A DNA stretch of 64,000 nt from Dipteris shenzhenensis (Eukaryota > Polypodiophyta > Polypodiopsida > Gleicheniales), in NCBI GenBank assembly GCA_047967505.1, contig CM106540.1. One strand, 5' to 3'. Each line of letters starts with the position of its first letter. The stretch's first letter is position 1. Positions 46,726-57,855 of the stretch are shown in pieces. A program made the position numbers and the translations under genes. The notes beneath the pieces were generated by a model that saw only the letters and a program-made list of their open reading frames with translations, did not search any database and was not told the origin of the DNA.

Positions 46726-46927
46726 AGAAGTGATGAAAATGTAATGATTTTTGCTTATATATTGAAATCTCGGGAACTGTAACTCTCTAACCAGAGTTTT
46801 CACATGCTGTAAAAAGCAAAAGTACTTCACTTACTGTGCTCTACTCATATCTCCTACTAGATCGCAGATTCTAAACTTTTTCAAGTTCACTTCACGGACG
46901 CACGCCACACGAGGAGGGTGGATATTT
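46726..46927. other. Spacer, nothing recognised
   Basis: Unique sequence between the SINE head and the RNase H-like ORFs. Possible leader of the latter; no promoter motif is convincing. Confidence 0.4.
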
Positions 46928-48162
46928 ATGTCACTTCTCGACGAGCTTAAGGATTTGGTGCCTAGTCCTCTGCACCTTACGGCTACCAATGGACGAGATC
47001 TCTTTCTTGATCTTCATGTCGATCTTCAACAACTGATTGTACAGTGCATTGCTCAAGGAGACGATGGGTGGGATGATACACTATGGATGATTCAAGGTGA
47101 AGAACTAGTGATACACTGGGAGGACTTTGATTTCAATTCTACTCATTGTGCAATGATCGAGCTACTTGCTGCTTCGGAGGTAATTAAAAGGGTGTCCTTC
47201 TTTGAAGGGTGGGATGCTCCCCAAGCTTGGGGGGAGATTTGGCGCATCTGCTTATTAATTCCTGTGGATAAGCTCATCTTGAATGGTTTATTCTCAATCT
47301 CACTACAAAGGTTTCTAGGGCTTGGCTATGGTTAATGTTTCGACCAAGGAATCCCTTTGTACCTAATCAACCCTTTATGCCTCATTTTGAGTTTCAAGTT
47401 GTAATTCTTTTTGGTCTAAAGATAAACTATCAACAAAGGATTGCAAGTTTATTTGGTGCTGAACGTTTGGCTCAAGTATTCAATTCTCCCCACCCTCTCC
47501 TTCTACCTATCTTGGACTACCGAGAAACTTGGGATGTTTGGATTTTAGTCTTGGTGTGATGACATCTTGGATCCTTCAATTTGATGGAGCTTACAAACCT
47601 TCGACCAAGGCTGCTGGCATGGGTGTGAAGCTCACTTCATTAGGTGGTGAGGAGTATTGTTATAGCAAGTCTGCACCTGCAAGTACATGCAACCAAGTTG
47701 AGTACTTGGCACTCATTTTTGGGCCACAAAAGGCACAAGAACATCATGTCAAGAAACTTGAGGTGCAAGGAGATTCTCAACTAGTGTGTGAACAAGTTAG
47801 TGGAAGGTGGAAGGTGCAGAGCAAAGGCTTGGTTCCATGACATCAACAAGCATTGGAACTTTGCAACCAATTTGAAGAGGTAAAAATTCAGCATATCCCT
47901 CGAGCTCAAAATCTAGCTGCTGATTTCTTAGCACGTGAAGCTTGTACTTCAATCACGCATGACGCGAGTGGAAGCACCACCCCAACAAAGCCGTAAGCCA
48001 CGAAGGAGGGTGATCATTTGTAAGGAATGCAAAGGTTGTGGTCATCATGAAACTAAGTGTTGGGCATATTTGATACGAGTTTACCGACTTCGGCATCAAG
48101 AAGGTCCTCAAGGACATTGCTCAAAAGAAGGATGCCAGACGGCACACCCCTTGAAGAAATAG
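46928..48162 (+). pseudogene. RNase H-like domain followed by a CCHC zinc knuckle, broken ORFs
   Basis: Three consecutive frames. 46,928-47,335 (135 codons, MSLLDELKDLVPSPLHLTAT) and 47,335-47,559 are unrecognised. 47,529-47,840 plus its continuation to about 47,945 is an RVT_3/RNase HI-like domain with all four expected acidic positions: QFDGAYKP (D at 47,583), NQVEYLAL (E), VQGDSQLV (D) and, after an in-frame TGA at 47,838, NLAADFLA (D). Next, at 48,019-48,060, CKECKGCGHHETKC has exact CX2CX4HX4C spacing. An aRNH-type domain plus a zinc knuckle, with no RT between them, lies directly upstream of the gag of Gypsy B. It may be part of that element, a captured domain, or a fragment of a different retroelement. 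Confidence 0.65.
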
Positions 48163-48878
48163 CATGGCGATTTCAAGAACTGGAAGAAGCTGAAGGTGAT
48201 GTGTAGAAACACGTGGGATAGAATAGATGCATCTTGGAAGAGGAGTGAGAGCACAAGATGTAACAAAAAATGTTGTTCTCTATTGATTGTGAGAGAGGTG
48301 ACTCTCTCTAATAGAAATGGGGAGAAGGTGGCCTAGATCAAAGGCACCTTCCCTACATCAGTGGCAATCAGCCCCCACATTAGTGGGACTGGCCTAAATC
48401 AAAGGAACCTCCCATGTGGGGGCCTTTGGCTTACACACTAGACACATCATAGCACTAGATGTGCCTCTACAACATACACACACACACATGTGACTCCCCT
48501 AGATGCACACATGCACCATAGAGCAAGCCCTTGATCACACTTATCCCAACATGATGTGCAAGCTCTCCAACTGTTGACATTTGTCATGGCATTCTTGTTT
48601 GCCTTGATGAACAACCTCATGCAGCACCGTGTCTCTAACCCTCGCTTGTAAAGATGGATGCAATATCATGAGGGTTGGTCCTTTTAAGATTGTCTATGAG
48701 CTATTATATGCTGAAGATTCTTCCCGTGTAGTATTTCACAATACACTAGTCACACCCTACCCTGCCTATGTATGCTTTGTGGATGTATCTTCACCCGATT
48801 TTTAGTTCAAGCTTCCTCTTTCTATTCTTTGTCAATAGATAGGCCTCATTTCTCCTCTCTCTTTTCCATTTTCCAAGC
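48163..48878 (+). other. Non-coding stretch between the RNase H-like ORFs and Gypsy B gag
   Basis: Contains a CACACACACA run near 48,475 and GTGGGACTGGCC-type repeats near 48,380, where two ~20 bp blocks of CCTA(A/G)ATCAAAGG recur about 55 bp apart. A 5' LTR for Gypsy B should lie here or further left, but I find no match to the 3' LTR at 53,365-54,360, so the 5' LTR appears to be lost. Confidence 0.45.
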
Positions 48879-49973
48879 ATGGTAGACTTTCTTGTGTTCT
48901 GTGGATGGGTTGAAGAAAATCCTAGTGAGTATCTTGTGGCCTTCAAGCGCCGTTGTGTTTCTCTCAACTTTCTTACTGAAGAAAGATGGCTATTGGTTCT
49001 TCCCACATTTCTAGAGGGTTTGGCTCAAGTGTGGTATGAGAAGCAGGCCGAAGATGTTTGCCAAATTTGGCGAAGGTTGACAGCAACTATGATTGAGTAT
49101 TTGAGCAAAGAAGAGGAGCCCGAGAATGTATACTTGCAGGTGGCAAACTTGAAGCAGTCGGAAGGTGAGACAGTGCGTCGATATGTGGATTGAGTGGTCG
49201 TGCTTCTGGACTATTTATTTGCCATGCAAGAGGACAATGCTGGATATTGAGCTAGAATGACTCAGCATGTGCTGGGCTACCTTGTAGCAGGAGCAAGTGA
49301 CAAATTCCGCCTCAAGCTTAAATGGGAGAATCCAAAAACTATGGTGCTAGCACATGAGATTGCTCAAAAGTTTGATAAAGTTCAATCTGCTGACCCCTCT
49401 TCAAACAAGAAGATTGTCCCTCCGCAACCCCCTCAATTCTTGCAACAACAACCTGGGGGGTCTAACTCAGGGGCATACCCCCACCCCTCATCACGGATGT
49501 ATTCACCACCTCCACCTCAAATGTATGGTCCTCCCTTAGATGCTTACCCTCAACAAGGAGTATATCCTCAACCTCTGCCTAGAAGATTTCCCTAGCCTTT
49601 CCCACGAGTTCCCCTCCTTCCTACTCCCCCGGCCCCTCCTGCTAAGGAACCTGGAGTCAATGACCTAGCCAAGGCCCTGAATGATCTTCGGCTTGAGATG
49701 GTGGGCATCAAAAATCAATCCAATCGCCATCCAAGAGAACGTGCCAATGTTGTATGCTACGAGTGCCACCAGAAGGGTCATTATCGCATGGAATGTCCCA
49801 ATATTCCAAGGGTGAATCTTCTAAGTGAATCAAGAACTGAGGATTCTGACGTAGAGATCCTTGACCTTGGGAAAAGAAGTCATACCACCTCGGACCCCTC
49901 TCAAACCGTGGACCACCGGGCCACCCCAGGAAGAAGGTGTCCTTCTCAGAGCCCTCAGATGCTGAGATGGTAG
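48879..49973 (+). pseudogene. Gypsy B gag with CCHC zinc knuckle
   Basis: The retrotransposon gag domain at 48,879-49,193 reads FCGWVEENPSEYLVAFKRRC, then PTFLEGLAQVWYEKQ and LKQSEGETVRRYVD, then an in-frame TGA. The protein continues at 49,257-49,595 (VAGASDKFRLKLKWENPKTM followed by a Pro/Gln-rich linker with PPPPQMYGPP), and at 49,698 in a third frame with the knuckle CYECHQKGHYRMEC (49,755-49,796, CX2CX4HX4C). Normal gag order; at least two lesions. Confidence 0.85.
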
Positions 49974-50592
49974 ACCCACCAATAGAGAAGACTAAAAGAT
50001 CTCGCAGGAGTAAGTGGTCGCCCTTAGATTTTCCCATCAGCTCGGGGCAAGAGGACTATTTGGTCATTCAGAACCTTGCTCATCGGTCTTTGAGCATCAC
50101 GCTCCCTCAACTAATAGCATTAAGCCCTAAGGCAGCAAGGGCTCTTAACAAGGAGGAGCAAGAAAAAGGAAAATTGATTGGCACCCACATACAGTAGATG
50201 TCATCATAGATAATTGTTGTGTCAAAAGTGTGTGTGTTGATGGGGGAGCTGCATGTAATATCATGGTGCCTTGAATCATGAAGAAATTGAATTTGAAATG
50301 CACAAGGAATTCCTCCACTCGAATCAATGTAGCAGATGGTCGATGACTCGCCACCCTGGGAGTCATTGAGTATTTTCCCATCACTGTCAATGGGTTGACC
50401 ACCACCGTCAATTTCTATGTAGTGGACATCGAAGATACGGGCAGAAGTTGCCCAGCCATACTCGGGAGACCATGGTTGAGAAAGAGTGATGCAGTCAGCT
50501 ATTGGAAGACAAGACACATGTTTTTTGGTGCTTCTAAGGAGAAGATCCTGGTGCAACCAGGTGCCATGGAACCAGAAGAAGAAGAGGAGCAA
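49937..50592 (+). pseudogene. Gypsy B aspartic protease
   Basis: After the gag, VDGGAACNIM near 50,235-50,265 corresponds to the D-S/T-G active-site region of plant gypsy proteases (here DGG). IEYFPITVNGLTTTVNFYVV then ends in CPAILGRPWLRKSDAV (about 50,450-50,490), the conserved hydrophobic-G-R-P-W-L end of the fold. Stop codons at about 50,197 and 50,272 and another near 50,345 break it. Confidence 0.75.
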
Positions 50593-52060
50593 GACAGTGA
50601 TACTCTCTCATCCTTAGTGTCTGAATCAGTGGAAGAATCAGACGAGGGGGAGGAGTTCTCAGAGGAGGAAGTTTACATGATGGAGGTGTCTCCGACCCCG
50701 CCACCTATAGAAAAGGTAATAGCTAGTCCTCAACAGCTTGAATCTATGCTTTCCCCAGACCTCACACCAAGTGAGAAAGATGAGTTCCTAGAAATGTTCA
50801 AAGATTTCCCTGACCTCTTTGCAACTAGCTACCGCCACCTTCGCCATGTGACTGCCATAGAGCACAAGATAGAGCAGAAGCCTGATGCGAAGCCTGTGGC
50901 TCAGAAGTATCGGAGATTAGGGCCCCTACAGACCAATGCTTTGTGATCAGAATTGCAAAAACTTGTAAAAGCTGGGTTTATTGTTTCGGTTCACAATATT
51001 GAATGGGTTTCCCCAGTGGTAGTCACCCCAAAGAAAAACAACAAGTGGCGGGTTTGCATCGATCATAAGAAACTCAATGCGGCCACCAAGAGGGATCATC
51101 ATCCTCTGCCCTTTCAAGACGTCATTCTTGGAAGGTAAGTGGTCATGAGATGTATACTTTCTGTGATGGTTACTCCGGGTTCTATCAAATCAGAATTGCT
51201 GAGGAGGATGTGCTTAAAACCACATTTGCCACACCTTGGGGGACATTTGCATTCAAAGTAATGCCACTTGGCCTCACCAATGCTCCTGCTACCTTTTAAA
51301 GATTTATGCAGATGGTGTTTGCTCCTTATTTGGGGGTTTTCTTGGAGGTGTTTTTAGCTGATTTTTGTATATTCTCGGCACGCAAAGAGCATGTCATGAA
51401 GGTTAGATTGGCCTTCCAAATGGTCACCGAGAAGGTAGAAGCTATCCTCAAGCTCTCCCCACCAACAACCAAACATCAGGTACGGTCATTTGTCAATCTA
51501 GCAGGATACTATTGCCGCTTCATTGATCAATATGTTGCTTTGACATGACCCATGACTATGCTATTAAAAGATGGGGTTGATTCCTCTTGGGATGAGGATT
51601 GTGATCATGGGTTTGCACAAATCAAGAACGCTCTGGCTTCAAAACCCATTCTATACAATCCTGATTGGTCAAAGACTTTCTATATTAACCTTGGGTTCGG
51701 TGAGCACACTCTGGTGGGTATTCTTCTCCAGTAAGGGGAGGATCGGTTCGTGTATCCTGTTCAATAATGGCTCAAAACTGAACGGCGCTACTCTGAGGCT
51801 AACAAGCATGCCTTGTCTTTGGTGTTTTGCATTGAGAAATTTAAGCATTATGTGGTTGGAAAGTCCTTCATTATAATCTCTAGCAATGGTCTTGCAAAGC
51901 AGGTTCTTCAATCACCAAATCCCATGGGCCAGTTGGCCAAATGGTTGGCAGTTCTACAAGAATATGATTTTTCTTTCAAAATTGTAAAAGGGGGTTGTTC
52001 CAACTTGAAGAATGCTTTGATTGATTTAGAGGAGTGCCTCGATGTAACCCTTGTAGCGGC
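50593..52060 (+). pseudogene. Gypsy B reverse transcriptase and RNase H
   Basis: An acidic linker (EEEEEQDSDTLSSLVSESVE region) leads to the RT at about 50,740. WVSPVVVTPKKNNKWRVCID and NAATKRDHHPLPFQ are at 50,980-51,120, then a frameshift. DGYSGFYQIRIAEED, FKVMPLGLTNAPATF and a TAA near 51,298 follow. The catalytic YxDD motif reads FLADF at about 51,350, so the first of the two aspartates is replaced. The connection region has FVNLAGYYCRFIDQY, and RNase H follows at about 51,640-52,030 (WLAVLQEYDFSFKIVKG). RT activity would be lost even without the stops. Confidence 0.85.
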
Positions 52061-53345
52061 CATAGAAGTTGGGGATCCATGCTATGGTGGTATCTACAGG
52101 TTTCTGACTGTGTTTTCCTTTCCTCCAGAAAGTACTAGCTATGAGAGAAAGAAGATCTGCAAAGATAGTAGGCTCTACACCCTCTTTGATGGGGTGTTGT
52201 ACTGTCAAGGCATGGATGGGGTACTAAGATGGGCCATTGATGCAGATGAAGTGCCTAAGGTATTGAAGCATTATCATGATGGATTTTGTGGAGGCCACTA
52301 TGCCAGTGACTATAAAGCTATGAATATTTTACATGCTGGATACTATTGGCCAACCTTGTTCAAGGATGTCACTTTGTATTGCAAAACCTGTGAACCATGC
52401 TAATTCTTTGGTAGGAAGGATTTGCATCCTAGGCAACATCACCCAGTGATGTCCATCCATCTGTTTCATAAGTGGGGAATAGATTTTGTCAGGCCCTTGC
52501 CCATGATTGCCCGCAAAAAGAAGTATCTTTTGGTAGCCACTCAATATGTCACTAAGTGGGCTGAAGCTATCACCCTCCCCACTGCAAATGGGAAGGCAGT
52601 TTCAAATTTCATATTTGAACATATCTGCACAAGGTTTGGGACACCCATGGAAATAGTATCTGACCATGGGAGTCAATTCTTAAATGAAGTAGTGGAATTG
52701 CTCATGGATCGCATGGGTATTGATCATCACACTTCTAGCATCCATTATCCAGCATCCATGGGTCAAACGGAGTAGACCAATGGCCTCCTTTGTAAAACCA
52801 TGGGAAAAATGGCCGCAAGGAACAAGAGCCAGTGGGATGAGAAGGTCACTGAAGCCGTGTGGGCTTACAACATCACTCATAAAATGTCTACAGGTCACAC
52901 TCCTTTTGAGTTGGTTTATGGTACTGAGGCACTTTTACTACTAGAGATAGAGATTCCGGCCTTGAGATTTGGCACAAGAATAGAGGATGACAAAAGATGA
53001 ACATGTAGAGGGCAGATTGGTACAACTTGAGAAGTTAGATGAAACCCGATGCCTTGCACTACACCAAACAGAGATCCAAAAGAATCGACAAAAGGCCCGC
53101 TTGGATGCTAAGATTCGCAAGGGATAGGAAGTTGTGCTATGCTTTGATAAAAGATTGGACCACCAAATGGATAAGAAGTTTTTGCCACTGTGGACTGGTC
53201 CATACAAAGTCATCAAGAAACATAGCAATGGGTCTGTACAAGTTTAGGAGCTGCATGAGCCATATGGCAAGAAGGTGATCAACAAGCATTACCTCAAGCC
53301 CTTCTTTGTGCGTGATGGACCTAGGCATGGAAATGCTGTGCATTC
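52061..53345 (+). pseudogene. Gypsy B integrase
   Basis: HHCC zinc domain near 52,265-52,400: KHYHDGFCGGHYASDYKAMN to TLYCKTCEPC, then TAA. Catalytic core 52,422-52,775: KWGIDFVRPLP (first D), IVSDHGSQFLNE (second D) and SMGQTE (E) followed by TAG, so D,D,E residues are all present. HKMSTGHTPFELVYGTEALL follows at 52,875-52,940 in another frame. The C-terminal part around 53,150-53,300 has LWTGPYKVIKK and INKHYLKPFF. No chromodomain seen. Confidence 0.85.
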
Positions 53346-53352
53346 CTTACCT

Positions 53353-53364
53353 AGGGGGGGGGAA
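53353..53364 (+). promoter_or_regulatory. Gypsy B polypurine tract
   Basis: AGGGGGGGGGAA just after the integrase end and just before the 3' LTR, in the place needed to prime plus-strand DNA synthesis. Confidence 0.7.
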
Positions 53365-54360
53365 CTATTATGGATAATTTTGCCTGAGGAAAAAAAGGCA
53401 TAAATATGTGTGTGTGTTTGTATGTGTGGCAATAGTATAATAAAATATGGTGTGCATAGGGTCTAGGGCTGAGGTAGCAGGGCATGACCATGTGCCACCC
53501 TTCCATGTAAGAGGACCCATAAGGTGTGATGTACATAATCCATGGTAGTAATATTATAAAATGTAAGGTGGCATGGTTCCTCCATGTGCCATCCCTCCAC
53601 CTAGGCGGTCCCATGCTTGCATTTAGTGAGATATGGCCCAAAGTCCATGGGAGAAGTAATATAAAATAGGTGGAGATGGATATTATATTGGGTTATTCAC
53701 TCCATATAGGATAGGCCCATGTGGGGGAGGTATAGAAGGTCCAAGAGTACAAGTTAAATAATGGGGAAAGTAGGATGAGGTGGCAAGATTCCTTGTGCCA
53801 ACCCTCCACTTGTCCTCCTAGATGTTTGAACGTATTATAAAATTGGGAAGAGACCAAGGGAGTATCATAGACTTGGGATATGGGAGTTGATATATGTGGA
53901 AAAATGTGGCCAAGTGTTATCGCACACAATTGAGAGTGCGTGACCACCTAGCCCACATGGGAGACTCTTCCACACACACCTTGCATGTGGGAGGATGCAT
54001 TTATTGGGAGAGACCCTCTCTCTTGGCTATAAAAGGAGGGGGCTATTCCTTGATGAGACACACTCATTCTTGTAAAGCCACCTAGCTAGTACTTTGACAT
54101 TTCCCCTCATCTTTCCTTTCAAATAAAGCATGACCCTCTTCCCTTGATGTCTCCATCTCCCCTTGTGCCATGTACATACTCCTCCTTCCCCTCTCCCTCT
54201 CCCCTTGTGCCATAGTCTCCCTCTTCTTTCCCTCCCCTCTTAATCCCTTTTTCCCACCCATGTTAATGCTCCTCCCCTCATGTTCCCTATTCCTCTATGG
54301 CCCTTGAGCGTTGCCATACCTATCCTCTAGCCTCTTGTCTTGATTTCTTTTCCAGCTAAT
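53365..54360 (+). repeat. Gypsy B 3' LTR with promoter and polyadenylation signal
   Basis: About 1 kb between the polypurine tract and the return of CACTA-2 sequence. It contains a TATA box (TATAAAA, 54,028-54,034) followed by GGAGGGGGC, and AATAAA at 54,122-54,127 about 90 bp later, the U3-R-U5 arrangement expected of an LTR. The exact first and last bases are uncertain. Two related ~100 bp blocks with CATGTGCCA(C)CCTTCCA and CATGTGCCATCCCTCC suggest internal duplication in U3. Confidence 0.7.
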
Positions 54361-54362
54361 AC

Positions 54363-55013
54363 CACCCATACTTTACTTGCAGATTCAAGATTGAGAGACA
54401 AGCACGTAGTTTAGACATCCTAGCACCCTCATACAACTGTGTTGATTGCAACTCTCGCATTTTGACCTTAGACTCTGACATCATGTGTACATGGGATGTA
54501 GTGCCCCTAAAAATAGAATCCATCATGTCGACCATACCCTCGTCATCATCCTGGAGACTATAGTCTTGCTCAAAGTGTGAAGGTATATGCGTACCCTCGT
54601 CAGCCTCCTCATCCTATTTGAAGATTTCGTGTAAATATAAGATCTTGTCTCAAGGTTTCGTATCATAATGGTATCCAATATTAACCACAAACTTAAATAG
54701 CTTTAACTTACTGATAATCCATCAACACATGTAACACCAACGGTGGGTACTAGTTTGGGCTCCTCCCCATACATCTGCAAGTGGCGCATGATTTAATACG
54801 ACGTTGATGTCATACTTCTCGCTTGCAATGAGTGCAATGACAATACAACCTCTCCATAAGCCACTTTGTGCTCCTGGGCATTGGCACATCATCTAACGAG
54901 CTTCCACTTGTCCCTTCCATCTGCACACTTATAAAATCACAACATAAGTTGCAAGGAAATATATTAACAGTAATAAAATAGCATCTATGAGCTTCTTTTT
55001 TAACTTGAAACAA
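54363..55013 (-). pseudogene. tnp2: CACTA-2 tnp2, N-terminal exons
   Basis: Minus strand. Exon 1 reads MEGTSGSSLDDVPMPRSTKW then YCHCTHCKREV, with a TGA right after KREV where CACTA-1 has CGA. The equivalent of the CACTA-1 exon 2 follows at about 54,615-54,363 with the donor and acceptor contexts kept. Homology ends at AGTATGGGTGG (54,363), the insertion point of Gypsy B. The rest of the gene is 8 kb away at 46,464-45,367. Confidence 0.8.
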
Positions 55014-55027
55014 TAAGTGTTCTGAAG

Positions 55028-55162
55028 TGTCACTATATAGCGACGTTTTGCTCTATTCCATCACTATATAGTGACAATTTGCTGTGTTCCATCACTATAT
55101 AGCAACGCTTTTAAAAATAAGTGTTGCTATATAGTGATTGACTAGCGTCGCTATATAGCGAT
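55028..55162. promoter_or_regulatory. Palindrome cluster between the divergent CACTA-2 genes (5 copies)
   Basis: Five copies with substitutions: GTCACTATATAGCGAC, ATCACTATATAGTGAC, ATCACTATATAGCAAC, GTTGCTATATAGTGAT and GTCGCTATATAGCGAT. Same intergenic place as 38,948-39,060 in CACTA-1. The second copy keeps perfect dyad symmetry after paired changes (ATCACTATATAGTGAC, symmetric over its inner 14 bp), which hints at selection on symmetry. Confidence 0.65.
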
Positions 55163-55681
55163 GCTGTGGGCTAAAACCCAAAACCCCGCGATGCGGCGCT
55201 TTCTTTAGCAATCTCTATTCTAAGAAAAGCAATCTCTCCTCCCACCTATATCTGACAACCTCGCTTTCCTCCTCTCTATTCTCCACTCCTCACCACTACT
55301 CACCCCTCTCCTAACACTTGTCCTCCCTCTCCACCCTTCTCCCTTTTTGCTTGTGTGAAAAGAAGTTTTTCAAGAAGGTGAGTCTCTTTGAGCAATGTAG
55401 GTTCGTTTTTTGTGAGATTTCATTTTGTGAGTGTTGAAGCATGTTTCTCCTTGTATTGCTAAGGCTATGTGCTAGTTTTCATGCTTGATTTTCAAGAGTT
55501 AACACAAAAAATGAGATTTTGTGAAAGAAAGAAGACTCACCTCTTCTAGTCTTTTTTGTAATTCTCTTCCTCCTCTTTCTCCTTGTCTCCTCAATCCAAT
55601 CCCTTTGAGAAGTTGCTTCTTTAAACTCCTCCTTCCTCTAACTAGTTATTTGAAAAATGGTATGTTTCCTCTCTTTTATAG

Positions 55682-55717
55682 GGCTAGTCCACAAAACACC
55701 GAGCGGGACTATTCCAG
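55682..55717 (+). other. 36 bp mini-exon of the CACTA-2 gene
   Basis: CTCTTTTATAG/GGCTAGTCC...ATTCCAG/GTAAGAAAG. Same length and splice sites as 38,396-38,361 in CACTA-1, with nearly identical sequence although the surrounding intron DNA has diverged in length. Confidence 0.65.
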
Positions 55718-57855
55718 GTAAGAAAGTGCTTCCTCTTTTTTCCTTTTATTATTTTTGTTATTTGCATTGGCTTGCAGCTAGCGCCTTAAGCACTAGCTAT
55801 AGTGATGGGTGTCGAAACCCTCTCTTCCCCTCTCTTCCCCTCTCTTCCCTCTTCTTCCCCTCTTTTCTCCTCTTCCTTCTCTTCTTTTTCCCTCTTCTTT
55901 TTCCCGTCTTTCAATCTCTCTTCCCCTCTTCTTTTCCCCCCTCTTTCAATCTCTTTTTCCCTCCTTTCCTTCTCTTCTTTTTTTCCTCTTTCAATCTCTT
56001 TTCCCCTCTTCTTTTTTCCCCTCTTTCAATCTCTTTTTCCCTCCTTTCCTTCTTTTCTTTTTTCCCTCTTTCAATCTCTTTTCCCCTCTTCCTTCTCTTA
56101 TGTTTATGCTCTCTCTTTTTCTTTTATGCTTAAGCTTTCTCTCTTTTTCTTTTATGCTTATATGCTCATGCATAAGCATAAGCATATGCTTTGTTTCCTT
56201 TCCCTCTTCTTCCTCTTATGCATAAGCATAAGCATATGTCTTCTTCTCTTATGCTCATGCATAAGCATAAGCATGAGCATATGTCTCCTTCTCTTATGCT
56301 TATGCTTATGTATGAGCATATCTCCCTCTTTCAATCTCTTTTTCTCTTTTACTCTCTCTTTCCCCCCTCTTTCCTCTCTTTCAATCTCTTTTTCTCTCTT
56401 TTTCTTTTATGCTTATATGCTCATGCATAAGCATAAGCATATGCTTTGTTTCCTTTCCCTCTTCTTCCTCTTATGCATAAGCATAAGCATATGTCTCCTT
56501 CTCTTATGCTCATGGATAAGCATAAGCATGAGCATATGTCTCCTTCTCTTATGCTCATGCATAAGCATAAGCATAAGGATGAGCATATGTCTCCTTCTCT
56601 TATGCTTATGCTTATGCATGAGCATATGTCTCCCTCTATCAATCTCTTTTCCTCTCTCTTTTCCCCCTCTTTCCTCTCTTTCAATCTCTTTTTCTCTCTT
56701 TTTCTTTTATGCTTATATGCTCATGCATAAGCATGAGCATATGTGTCCTCCTTCTCCTCTTTTCCTCCTTTCCTCTCTCTTTCCCCTCTTCTTTTTCCCC
56801 TCTTTCAATCTCTTTTCCCCCCTCTTTCCCCTCTTTCAATCTCTTTTTCTCTCTTTTTCTTTTATGCTTAAGCTTTCTCTCTTTTTCTTTTATGCTTATA
56901 TGCATAAGCATAAGCATATGTCTCCTTCTCTTATGCTCATGCATAAGCATAAGCATATGTCTCCTTTTCTTATGCTTATGCTTATGCATTAGCATATGTC
57001 TCCTTCTCCTTCTCCTTCTTATGTTTATGCTATTTTCCCCTCTTTCAATCTCTTTTCCTCTTTTCCTCTCTTTTTTCCCTCTTTCAATCTCTTTTTCTCT
57101 CTTTTTCTTTTATGCTTATATGCTCATGCATAAGCATGAGCATATGTCTCCTCCTCCTCTTTTCCTCCTTTCCTCTCTCTTTTCCTCCCTCTTTTCCCTC
57201 TTTCAATCTCTTTTCATAAGCATATGTATTTGCCTATGCATAAGCATAAGCATATGTCTCCTTCTCTATGCTCATGCATAAGCATAAGCATAAGCATGAG
57301 CATACATCTCCTTCTCTTATGCTTATGCTTATGCATGAGAATATGTCTCCTTCTCCTTCTCCTTCTCCTCTTTTCCTCCTTTCATCTCTCTTTCCCCCCT
57401 CTTTTCCCTCTTTCAATCTCTTTTCATAAGCATATGTATTTGCCTATGCATAAGCATAAGCACATGTCTCCTTCTCTTATGCTCATGCATAAGCATAAGC
57501 ATAAGCATGAGCATATGTCTCCTTCTCCTTTCCTTCTTTCAATCTCTTTTTCCCCTCTTCCTCCTTTCCTTCTCTCATGAGCATGTCTCATTTTCCTCTT
57601 TTCCTCTCTCTTTCTCCCCCTCTTGCCCCTCTTTCGATCTCTTGTCATAAGCATATGTATTTGCCTATGCTTAATCTTTCTCTCTTTTTCTTTTATGCTC
57701 ATATGCTCATGCATAAGCATAAGCATGAGCATGAGCATAAGCTTTCTCCCCCTCTTCCCCACTCTTTCGATCATAAGCATATGTATTTGCCTATGCCTAT
57801 GCCTATGCTTATGTTTGTTTTTTGTTTTCTATTTTCGTGTTTGTGTCTACGTTAG
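55718..57855 (+). repeat. Low-complexity intron of the CACTA-2 Transposase_24-like gene
   Basis: 2,138 bp between GTAAGAAAG and TCTACGTTAG. The plus strand is pyrimidine-rich (repeats of CCCTCTTTCAATCTCTTTT) mixed with blocks of TTATGCATAAGCATAAGC and GCATATGTCTCCTTCTC. Blocks of about 250-290 bp recur (near 56,160, 56,410 and 56,710), so there is higher-order repetition. An open frame of 396 codons across 55,802-56,992 is a by-product of the composition (Ser/Leu/Phe with His-Lys-His-Met repeats). Confidence 0.8.

Larger units (their letters stand above)
48879..54360 (+). mobile_element. Gypsy B: Ty3/gypsy retrotransposon nested in CACTA-2
   Basis: Plus-strand order gag, zinc knuckle, protease, RT, RNase H, integrase, polypurine tract, 3' LTR. 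The right junction at about 54,360 is clear: CACTA-2 tnp2 sequence resumes at CCACCCATACTTTACTTGC. The 5' LTR was not found. Every domain carries at least one stop or frameshift. It has a single RNase H, and I saw no chromodomain, so the lineage is not assigned. Confidence 0.88.

Noticed and set aside
47335-47559. Programmed frameshift between the 46,928 and 47,335 frames (overlapping TAATG)
   Set aside because: The region also has a plain in-frame TGA at 47,838 inside the RNase H-like domain, so ordinary decay is the simpler explanation.
55028-55162. Regularly spaced palindromic repeats as a possible CRISPR array
   Set aside because: Plant transposon context, repeats of only 16 bp with substitutions, spacers short and partly related to each other, no cas genes.
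55802-56992. 396-codon open frame on the plus strand
   Set aside because: Entirely low-complexity (Ser/Phe/Leu/Pro and HKHKHM repeats) and lies between consensus splice sites of the CACTA-2 gene. It is intron sequence.
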